Below are positions 18,619-25,383 of a stretch of DNA of 64,000 nt, piece by piece (position 1 is the first letter of the stretch; the number at the start of each line of letters is the position of its first letter). Origin of the DNA: Rhizobium sp. C1 (GTDB taxonomy: Bacteria; Pseudomonadota; Alphaproteobacteria; Rhizobiales; Rhizobiaceae); the NCBI RefSeq assembly GCF_021026335.1, contig NZ_JAJNCY010000005.1:1-64000 (forward strand). The letters run 5' to 3'. Made by a program: the position numbers and the translations under genes. The notes beneath the pieces were generated by a model, which saw only the letters and a list, made by a program, of their open reading frames with translations, was not told where the DNA came from and ran no database searches.

Positions 18619-19743
18619 CTATGCCGTGCAGCGTTGCCCCAGCGCCTCGATGAAGCGCTGGCAGGCGACAAGCTCGCTTTCGAGAATGAACTCGTCCGGC
18701 TTGTGGGCGCGGCCAATGTCGCCGGGGCCGCAGATCAGCGCGTCGATGCCGGCGGCCTGATAGAGCCCGGCCTCGGTTCCGTAGCTGACGGCGCCGAGCG
18801 GCGTCTGGCCGGTCAGTTCCTCCAACAGATGCGCGAGCGGGCTGCTCGCGGCAAGCGCCAGCGCCGGATAGGCGCTCATCTCGTCCCATTCGACGACGAA
18901 GCCGTGATCGCGCAACGCTTCCGCCACCTTGCGGATGGGCCCGAGTAGATCGCGGGGATTGACGCCCGATATGGCGCGGGCTTCCATCTCCAGCGAGCAT
19001 AGGTCCGGCACGATATTGATGGCCTTGCCGCCCGCGATGACGCCGGCCTGCAGTGAGGAATAAGCCGGCTCGAAAGCCGCATCGAACGGGCCGTGCGCCA
19101 GGTGTGCCGCCTGATCGATCGCGGCATTGAGTATGCCCGCCATGGCATGGATGGAATTGAGCCCCAGATCAGGGCGCGAGGAATGGCCGGCCCGCCCCCG
19201 GATCGTGACCCGCGCGGCGGCCTTGCCCTTATGGGCAAGTACAGGACGCATGTTGCTCGGTTCGCCGATGATGGCGCCCAGCGGCGGCGCGCAAAGCGCC
19301 GGCAGCCGGGCGATCAGATGCGGCACACCGCGGCAGCCTGCCTCCTCGTCATAGGAAAAGGCAAGGTGGACCGGCCGCATGAGCCCCGCCGTGGCGAGCT
19401 GTGGAACGGCAGCAAGCGCCGCGGCCAGATAGCCCTTCATGTCGGTCGTTCCGCGGCCGAAAAGCTTGTCGCCGTCACGGCGCAGGGTAAAGGGATGGGT
19501 GGTCCATTCGCCGGCTTCTGCCGGAACGACATCCATATGGCCGGAGAGGATATAGCCGGGGAGATCGCCCGGCCCGATCGTGGCGAAGAGATTGCTGCGA
19601 TCGCCTTCCGGTCCTGCAAGGACATGCGCGGTTACGCCATGACTGGCGAGATAGTCGCTGATCCATGACGCGATCCCACCATTCGGCGTGCCGACAACGC
19701 TGTCGAAGGACACGAGCTTTTCCAGAATTTCCGTCGCGTTCAT
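18619..19743 (-). CDS. M20-family deacylase, acetylornithine deacetylase-like (ArgE type)
   Basis: A 374-residue zinc hydrolase of peptidase family M20. Metal ligands are visible at H69 and D71 (SGHMDVVP), at the Asp of GRGTTDMKG, at the Glu pair of SYDEEAGCRG, and at a C-terminal His (GRAHKPDEF). A dimerisation domain sits between. Family members cut N-acyl groups from amino acids. The start is the ATG at 19743 with GGGGAA upstream; it heads the seven-gene operon. Because no other arginine-biosynthesis gene is here and two GNAT proteins flank the region, catabolic deacylation of an N-acyl amine or amino acid is more likely than arginine synthesis. Confidence 0.87.
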   Translation of the reverse strand: MNATEILEKLVSFDSVVGTPNGGIASWISDYLASHGVTAHVLAGPEGDRSNLFATIGPGDLPGYILSGHMDVVPAEAGEWTTHPFTLRRDGDKLFGRGTTDMKGYLAAALAAVPQLATAGLMRPVHLAFSYDEEAGCRGVPHLIARLPALCAPPLGAIIGEPSNMRPVLAHKGKAAARVTIRGRAGHSSRPDLGLNSIHAMAGILNAAIDQAAHLAHGPFDAAFEPAYSSLQAGVIAGGKAINIVPDLCSLEMEARAISGVNPRDLLGPIRKVAEALRDHGFVVEWDEMSAYPALALAASSPLAHLLEELTGQTPLGAVSYGTEAGLYQAAGIDALICGPGDIGRAHKPDEFILESELVACQRFIEALGQRCTA

Positions 19744-19964
19744 GAATTCCCCGGTGCAGCCTGCAGTGGATTGTGACATGGTTCGGCAGGGTCTCAGAAT
19801 GGCTGTTTTCAGCGGGATTCCATGCCGAACCTGTCTGCCATTCGGTCGAATGTTGTGCTGTGAAGGATTTTTCGAGCAAAATATGCGGTCACGCATGGTT
19901 AGGATAATTCTGCTGCCTTACATCGAAGGCGCAGTGTGCTCTGAATTATTTCGAGGATTGATCG

Positions 19965-20867
19965 GTGGCCGAGACAGTGATGCCGGGCGAAAGGCTCCAG
20001 ATTGACGCCTTTGCGATACAGATCGGCGATGTCGTCCATGCCGATCTTGAACAGCTTCATACGCTGTCGATTTCCGTCGGCTGGCCGCATCGCGGTGCCG
20101 ACTGGCAATTTCTGCGTGAGGTCGGCAAGGGCGTCGTCGCGACTGACGACATCGGCCGCATCATGAGTTCGGCCATGTGGTTCCGCCATTCGCCCGAGCT
20201 TGCGACGATCGGCATGGTGATCACGTCACCGCGCTTGCAGACGCAGGGCACAGGCCTCTGGCTGATGGAATATGCGCTGAAGGACCTTGAGGGCGTCAAC
20301 CTGCGTCTCAATGCCACGCGCGCGGCCCAGCGGCTTTATCTCTCGCTGGGCTTCAAGCCGGAGAAGACGGTCTATCAATGTCAGGGTGTCGTCACCAATC
20401 CCCCTGCAGAACATCCGGTTTCCGGCGATTTGCGCGCTCTGACGGACGACGATCTCGCCGCTGCGATCGCGCTGGATGCGAGCGCCTTCGGCGTTTCGAG
20501 GGCAGTCCTTATGGAGAAGCTCTTTCAGCATTCACGCGGCTATGGCCTCTTCCGTAACGGCGCGCTGCAAGCCTTTTCGCTCTGCCGCCGCTTCGGACGC
20601 GGCCATGTGGTCGGCCCCATCGTCGCGGCGGATGATGAGGACGCCATCGCTGTCGTCTCACCGCATATCCGCGATCACAAGGATACATTCCTGCGTCTCG
20701 ATACCCATTTCGAGACAGGCGACTTCGCGTTCCATGTCGTACATAGCGGCCTGACGGTGTTTGACACTGTGCTGACCATGTCATTCGGCAAGACACTAGC
20801 GGATTACATATTGGACGCGGCGAACGCGCCAAGAATCTACAGTCTCGCCAGCCAGACGCTTGGCTGA
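19965..20867 (+). CDS. GNAT-family N-acetyltransferase (paralogue of the protein at 9393-10235)
   Basis: A 300-residue two-part GNAT protein. The N-terminal domain has WPHRGADWQFL, the acetyl-CoA region near LQTQGTGLWLMEYALKDL and the LYLSLGFKPEK end. The second half (about 140-300) resembles that of the paralogue and ends in YSLASQTLG. The start is taken as the GTG at 19965 with GAGG about 8 bases upstream; an ATG five codons later is the alternative. It is divergent from the ArgE-like deacylase, so acetylation and deacetylation of the same pool may be opposed. Acceptor unknown. Confidence 0.8.
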   Translation: MAETVMPGERLQIDAFAIQIGDVVHADLEQLHTLSISVGWPHRGADWQFLREVGKGVVATDDIGRIMSSAMWFRHSPELATIGMVITSPRLQTQGTGLWLMEYALKDLEGVNLRLNATRAAQRLYLSLGFKPEKTVYQCQGVVTNPPAEHPVSGDLRALTDDDLAAAIALDASAFGVSRAVLMEKLFQHSRGYGLFRNGALQAFSLCRRFGRGHVVGPIVAADDEDAIAVVSPHIRDHKDTFLRLDTHFETGDFAFHVVHSGLTVFDTVLTMSFGKTLADYILDAANAPRIYSLASQTLG

Positions 20868-20902
20868 GTATGAATAGCCCGAGTTTCGTAGACACCCTCG
20901 GG

Positions 20903-21097
20903 TTATGATTTCTGCCTGTTTTCGAATTCAACAGGCGACAGCATTGCATTTCTGACGTGTTTGCGTTCGGTGTTGTAGAACATTTCGATATAGTCGAAAA
21001 CATCCTGGCAAGCTTCATCGCGTGAACGGTAGACCTTGCGACGTATCCGCTCCCGCTTCAGGAGAGTGAAGATGCTTTCAGCCCCCGCAGTGCCAGC
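20903..21097 (-). pseudogene. IS3-family transposase (OrfB) C-terminal remnant
   Basis: The frame ends with ESIFTLLKRERIRRKVY, DEACQDVFDYIEMFYNTERKH and LSPVEFENRQKS. This is the standard C-terminus of IS3-group OrfB integrases, with the DDE glutamate region at its start. Everything upstream is missing: the frame runs straight into antisense IS6 sequence near 21097, so one element has cut the other. It is non-functional. Confidence 0.8.
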
Positions 21098-21445
21098 CGG
21101 ACGCCTGACGCGCAAGCTGCTGAAGGCCAAGGCCGTGCGCCACGCGTTATGGTGACGGACAAGCTCCGATCCGATGAGGCTGCGAAACGAGACATCATGC
21201 CCGGCGTGGAACATCGATCGTACAAGGGGCTTAACAACCGGGCAGAGAACTCCCATCAGCCGATCCGGCGACGTGAGCGGATCACGAAGCGCTTCAAGTC
21301 ACGGCGATATTTGCAGCGCTTCGCATCCATCCACGACCCAATCGCAAACCTCTTCCATATCTCCCGCAACGACATTTCCGCCAGCCACCATCGCGAACCG
21401 CGTCCCGCCGCGATGGACCAATACGCGAAAATCGCCCGGGTATGA
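21098..21445 (+). pseudogene. IS6-family transposase C-terminal remnant, frameshifted
   Basis: RLTRKLLKAKAV begins in one frame. MVTDKLRSDEAAK, MPGVEHRSYKGLNNRAENSH and TKRFKSRRYLQRF follow in the next frame, so a shift lies near 21128. These are the conserved DDE-domain and C-terminal motifs of IS6/IS26-type transposases. The N-terminal half is absent, and the piece abuts the IS3 remnant. Two related IS6 pieces are found at 42999-43121 and 60000-60713. Confidence 0.8.
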
Positions 21446-21514
21446 TCCTCTGCAGATACACAGCATCCCAGCTTGTCTCGCGACCGTTAAGTTTACGATG
21501 CCGCCGAGCAAACT

Positions 21515-22072
21515 TCATCTGAGCTCGATGGGGAGATCCGTCTTCCGTGCGCCTGCCTTGAGGTCGAGAGCATGTTGCCAGAGTGATTTTGCCCTCAACA
21601 GCGGCGTTTGACGGAGGTTGAACGATTTGCCTTTGATATCTGTCACGGACTGATCCCAGACGGCATCGGTCATGTCGCGCCATTCCACGTTCAGGTGGAT
21701 GGCAGAATGTTCGAACAGATAGCGCAATGCACGCGACGGCTGGGTGATGCCGAACTCGAGATCATCGGGAGAAACAGCGGCCTCCTTGGGGAAAGGCGCG
21801 GTTTGCCCGCTTCTGGCCCAGGCCACGATTTCGCTGAAGAGCCGCGCCTGATATCCGACCTGGGCAATGAGGCGGCGGCGCGAAAAGCCGATGATCGCAC
21901 TCGGTTCGTCGAGCGCATCGTCGGGGAGGTCGTTGAGGATACGGGCGAAATAGGCCGTGCCCCGCCGCGCCCAGTCGAGTTCGCGGGCCGGCGCGCCCGG
22001 CGCATCGTAGCGTGCGCCGAGCCCCTGCCGTTCCTTCAACGCAGCCCGCGCGTCGTCGAGAGCCGTGCTCAT
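21515..22072 (-). CDS. Maleylpyruvate isomerase family protein (mycothiol-type/DinB fold) with missing metal ligands
   Basis: A 185-residue protein resembling mycothiol-dependent maleylpyruvate isomerases. It has an N-terminal helix bundle with IIGFSRRRLIAQVGYQARLF, EIVAWARSGQTAPFP, and a C-terminal RAKSLWQHALDLKAG. In the actinobacterial enzymes the zinc ligands are one His in the first motif and Glu plus His in EVWVHAVDL. Here the first is Gln (LIAQVG) and the Glu is Ser (SLWQH); only the last His remains. It overlaps the gentisate dioxygenase by ATGA and ends the operon. With a GST-type isomerase also present, its role may be accessory or changed. Confidence 0.7.
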   Translation of the reverse strand: MSTALDDARAALKERQGLGARYDAPGAPARELDWARRGTAYFARILNDLPDDALDEPSAIIGFSRRRLIAQVGYQARLFSEIVAWARSGQTAPFPKEAAVSPDDLEFGITQPSRALRYLFEHSAIHLNVEWRDMTDAVWDQSVTDIKGKSFNLRQTPLLRAKSLWQHALDLKAGARKTDLPIELR

Positions 22073-23172
22073 CGCTCCGGCTCCGCAACGTGCGTGCGCA
22101 TGAAGTTCAGACGTTCCATGATCGGCGCGTCGGAGAAACGGAAGAGATCAAGCTGCGATTCCGCCTGCAGCGACCACGGAATCCAAGAGGGGATCACGAA
22201 CATGTCGCCGACATTGAGCGTGTGGGTCACGCCGTCGAGAACGACCGCACCCTTGCCGTCGAAGACCTGGAAGATCGTCGAACCCACCTCGCGCCGGACA
22301 GGCGTCTCCGTTCCCTCACGCAGGCGGTGAAACTCGCAACGGATGGTCGGCATGACATCGCCGCCGGTCGTCGGGTTGACGTAGCGGATCGCGGCATGAC
22401 CCTGTTCGACCGTCGCCGGCTGGCCTTCCTCTTCCAGAAGCAATTGCTCGGTCAGCGCCCGGTCGGTGAATTCCCAGCGATAGGCGCCGATCGGCGAATT
22501 GACCGTGTCGCGCAGACCAGAAAGCGGGCGCAGGCCCGGATGGCACCAGAGTCGCTCGCCGCGCGAGAATTTCGGCGTCGAATAATCCGTGACACGGTCG
22601 GAGCCGAATTCGAAGAAGCCGACATCCATCTGCTGGCAGAAGGGAATGTCGAGCCCGTCGATCCAGGCCATGGGATGGTCGGTGTCGTTGTGGTGGCCGT
22701 GGAAGTGCCAGCCGGGGGTGAGCAGCAGATCGCCGCGGCTCATGCGCACCGGATCGCCGTTGACGACCGTCCAGACGCCTTCGCCTTCGATGACAAAGCG
22801 GAAGGCGTTCTGCGCGTGGCGGTGTTCGGGCGCCGTTTCGCGCGGCCCGAGATACTGGATCGCCGCCCAGAGCGTCGGGCTGATATAGGCGTTTCCGCCC
22901 AGGCCCGGATTGGCAAGACCAAGGGCACGGCGCTCGCCGCCACGTCCGACCGGAACGAGTTCGCCCGCCTTTTGCGCCAGCGGCAGAAGATCGGCCCAGC
23001 GCCAGACATGGGGAACCGCCCGCGGCATCGGATGGCGCGGCATCAGGTTGCCAAGCTGGGTCCAGAGCGGCATCAGCTGCTGTTCCTCGAAAGCCTGATA
23101 GAGCGCGCGCAGCTCGGGCGTGTCCTCCGGCATCATCGCATTGCCATGGGCTTTATCGGTCTTGTCGAGCAT
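22069..23172 (-). CDS. Gentisate 1,2-dioxygenase
   Basis: A 367-residue bicupin iron(II) dioxygenase that opens the gentisate ring to maleylpyruvate. The N-terminal cupin holds the iron ligands in PEHRHAQNAFRF (H117, H119) and a third His in the LLTPGWHFHGHHND stretch. The second cupin has lost these ligands, as usual in the family. Length and order match known proteobacterial enzymes. It lies 35 bases after the GST-type isomerase and is coupled to the downstream gene by ATGA. This enzyme fixes the pathway of the operon as the gentisate route. Confidence 0.93.
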   Translation of the reverse strand: MLDKTDKAHGNAMMPEDTPELRALYQAFEEQQLMPLWTQLGNLMPRHPMPRAVPHVWRWADLLPLAQKAGELVPVGRGGERRALGLANPGLGGNAYISPTLWAAIQYLGPRETAPEHRHAQNAFRFVIEGEGVWTVVNGDPVRMSRGDLLLTPGWHFHGHHNDTDHPMAWIDGLDIPFCQQMDVGFFEFGSDRVTDYSTPKFSRGERLWCHPGLRPLSGLRDTVNSPIGAYRWEFTDRALTEQLLLEEEGQPATVEQGHAAIRYVNPTTGGDVMPTIRCEFHRLREGTETPVRREVGSTIFQVFDGKGAVVLDGVTHTLNVGDMFVIPSWIPWSLQAESQLDLFRFSDAPIMERLNFMRTHVAEPER

Positions 23173-23207
23173 GACGAACTCCTCCTGTGGGACGGCCTTG
23201 AGGTCTG

Positions 23208-23855
23208 TTAGCCCGCATCCGGCTGGTTGGGCGGCGCGGCGTTGTTGAAAGCGGGAATGGTGTCGAGACGTTTGAAGATGCGGTCTATCTCAGGCCATTT
23301 CTCTGTCGCGATGTCGAAACGGCGGTTGTTCCAGACCTGCGCATAGAGGCAGATGTCCGCCATTGTGGGCATGTCGCCATGGCAGAATGTGCCCGTTTGG
23401 GGATGGCCCGCAAGTTCGGCCTCCAGGGCGTCGAAGGTCAGCTCCACCCAATGGGTGAACCATTCCTTCTGCGCTGCCTCGTCAGCGCCGAAACGGTTGC
23501 CGAGATAGCCGAGAACCCGCAGATTGTTCAGCGGATGAACCTCACAGGCAATCATCAGGGAGAGCGCGCGAACCCGTGCCCGGCCATCGGCATCGGCTGG
23601 CAGGATCGGAGGGACAGAATACTTCTCCTCCAGCCATTCCAGGATGGCGAGCGACTGCGTGAGGTGCGATCCGTCCTCGCGCTCCAGAACCGGGACAAGC
23701 CCGGCCGGGTTCATGGCGAGATAGTCGGGTTGCCGCGTGTCGCCCCGGCGCAGCACATAGGGAATGTATTCATAATCCAGCCCCTTCAGATTCAGTGCCG
23801 CGCGCACGCGCACCGACGTCGAGGAGCGGAAGAAGTTGTGAAGCCTGAACGTCAT
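23208..23855 (-). CDS. Maleylpyruvate/maleylacetoacetate isomerase, zeta-class glutathione S-transferase
   Basis: A 215-residue GST with the zeta-class active-site motif SSTSVRVRAALNLKG (usually SSxSxRVRIAL), an N-terminal thioredoxin-like half with the glutathione-binding LTQSLAILEWLEEKY, and an all-helical C-terminal half with MPTMADICLYAQVWN. It isomerises maleylpyruvate to fumarylpyruvate using glutathione. The ATG at 23855 overlaps the stop of the fumarylpyruvate hydrolase gene (ATGA). Expected to be the main isomerase of this operon. Confidence 0.92.
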   Translation of the reverse strand: MTFRLHNFFRSSTSVRVRAALNLKGLDYEYIPYVLRRGDTRQPDYLAMNPAGLVPVLEREDGSHLTQSLAILEWLEEKYSVPPILPADADGRARVRALSLMIACEVHPLNNLRVLGYLGNRFGADEAAQKEWFTHWVELTFDALEAELAGHPQTGTFCHGDMPTMADICLYAQVWNNRRFDIATEKWPEIDRIFKRLDTIPAFNNAAPPNQPDAG

Positions 23856-24547
23856 GTCCGCGGTCCGATCGGTGTTTCGATGGAGCCGAGACCCTCGATC
23901 GTCACGACGCAGACATCGCCCGGAACGAGCGGTCCGACACCGGCCGGTGTGCCGGTCATGATGAGATCGCCGGGCGCCAGCGCAATCGAATGCGACAGGA
24001 AGGATATGACCTCCGGCACGGACCAGATCAGTTCGGCCAGATCGGCATCCTGTTTGACCGCGCCGTTGACGGTAAGCCGGATCGATCCCTTGGACGGATG
24101 TCCGGCATCGGCGACCGCATGGATCGGGCCGATCACTGCGGAGCGGTCGAAGGCCTTGCCAAAGTCCCAAGGCCGGCCCTGGTCGCGGGCAGCGAGCTGA
24201 AGATCGCGGCGTGTCAGGTCATTGCCGACGGCATAGCCCCAGATATGATTGAGCGCATGGTCCAGCGTAATGTCACGTCCGGCCTTGCCGATGGCAACAA
24301 CCAGCTCGGCCTCATAATGAAAGTTCTCCGTCTGTGGCGGATAGGCGACCGTCTCGCCGCTGTCGACAACCGCATCAGCGGGTTTGGAAAAGAAGAAGGG
24401 CGGCTCCCGATCCGGGTCCTTGCCCATCTCGCGCGCATGGGCCGCATAATTGCGCCCGACGCAGAAGATCCGCCGTACCGGAAAACGGGAGTCCGTGCCG
24501 TGAACGGCAACCGTCGGGGTCGGCGGCGCGGGAAGAACGAGGGTCAT
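23852..24547 (-). CDS. Fumarylpyruvate hydrolase (FAH family)
   Basis: A 231-residue FAH-fold hydrolase that splits fumarylpyruvate to fumarate and pyruvate. Visible features are FCVGRNYAAHAREMG at the N-terminus and the metal-binding acidic residues in FHYEAELVVAIG and GYAVGNDLTRRDLQ. The C-terminal PGDLIMTGTPAGVGPL motif follows. Size fits the short NagK-type subgroup. It lies 79 bases after the alpha/beta hydrolase gene and is coupled to the isomerase gene. Confidence 0.92.
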   Translation of the reverse strand: MTLVLPAPPTPTVAVHGTDSRFPVRRIFCVGRNYAAHAREMGKDPDREPPFFFSKPADAVVDSGETVAYPPQTENFHYEAELVVAIGKAGRDITLDHALNHIWGYAVGNDLTRRDLQLAARDQGRPWDFGKAFDRSAVIGPIHAVADAGHPSKGSIRLTVNGAVKQDADLAELIWSVPEVISFLSHSIALAPGDLIMTGTPAGVGPLVPGDVCVVTIEGLGSIETPIGPRT

Positions 24548-24626
24548 GAATGCTTCCTTCCTGAGAGCTGGCGTTCCGCCTCGCGAGGAGCGGAACGCGA
24601 ATTGTCGATAGGCGTATCCGGCGGGA

Positions 24627-25352
24627 TCAGTCCCTGCCGGCTTCGATGATCTTCTGGGCGAGAAGCGCCGGCGCGGTGACGAAGGTCGAGTGGCTGCCGG
24701 GCATCGAAACGAGCCGGTAGAGCCCCAGCTTTTCCGACAGGCGCGGATGGAAGGGCAGCGATTGCGGCAGCGAGGTATCCTCCGTGCAATGCAGGAAGGA
24801 CTTGCCGATCTGCATCTCCGCCGGGTTCTTCGACAGGGTGATCCGGTCGTTCATCGTGTTGAAGGGCTGCGGATTCAACGTGTCGAAAAGCGCCTGCGCC
24901 TGCTCGGCGCTCGCATCATTGATAAAAGCCTCGCGCAGGATCGGGAAGGGGAACAGAACCTCTCCCGTATCGCCGGCCAGTGCCGGGAACAACACCTGAT
25001 AATGCGGCGGGCACAGGTCCATCAGGCTCTCGCCATTGTTGGGCACGAAGGCGCAGTAATAGATCAGGCGCCGCACGCGGCCGGGCGCGAGACGGTCCGC
25101 AGCTCCCGTGATCGGGATGCCACCCCAGCTGTGACCCAGCAGAATGGCGTCATCGATCTTGTTCTCGTCGAAATATTCGACCAGGGAGTTGATGGCGTCT
25201 TCCAGCGTGGTCGTCTTCCGGCTGTCGCCGGGCCGGTTGCCCTTCAGCGTCGGCAGGAACACAGTGTGCCCCGCGGCGCGCAGATGCGCCGCGCAGTCTT
25301 CGAAATGATGCCCTTCATGGCACGCGCCATGAACCAATACGTAAGTTGCCAT
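24627..25352 (-). CDS. Alpha/beta hydrolase (SABP2/hydroxynitrile-lyase-like); candidate aryl ester or thioester hydrolase
   Basis: A 241-residue alpha/beta hydrolase with oxyanion-hole motif VLVHGACHEG, nucleophile S75 in LLGHSWGG, probable Asp in LHCTEDTSLP and His in MPGSHSTF. The VLVHGACH start resembles the plant methyl-salicylate esterase/hydroxynitrile lyase group. Placed between the hydroxylase-ligase fusion and fumarylpyruvate hydrolase, it could free gentisate from gentisyl-CoA. Alternatively it could feed the pathway by releasing salicylate from an ester. The sequence does not decide between these. No signal peptide, so cytoplasmic. Confidence 0.75.
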   Translation of the reverse strand: MATYVLVHGACHEGHHFEDCAAHLRAAGHTVFLPTLKGNRPGDSRKTTTLEDAINSLVEYFDENKIDDAILLGHSWGGIPITGAADRLAPGRVRRLIYYCAFVPNNGESLMDLCPPHYQVLFPALAGDTGEVLFPFPILREAFINDASAEQAQALFDTLNPQPFNTMNDRITLSKNPAEMQIGKSFLHCTEDTSLPQSLPFHPRLSEKLGLYRLVSMPGSHSTFVTAPALLAQKIIEAGRD

Positions 25353-25383
25353 AAAACTCTCCTCCCGTTTATGACGTTGAAAT

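Noticed and set aside
18619-19743. argE of arginine biosynthesis
   Set aside because: It is an M20 deacylase heading a catabolic operon with no arginine genes around; the biosynthetic name is not supported.
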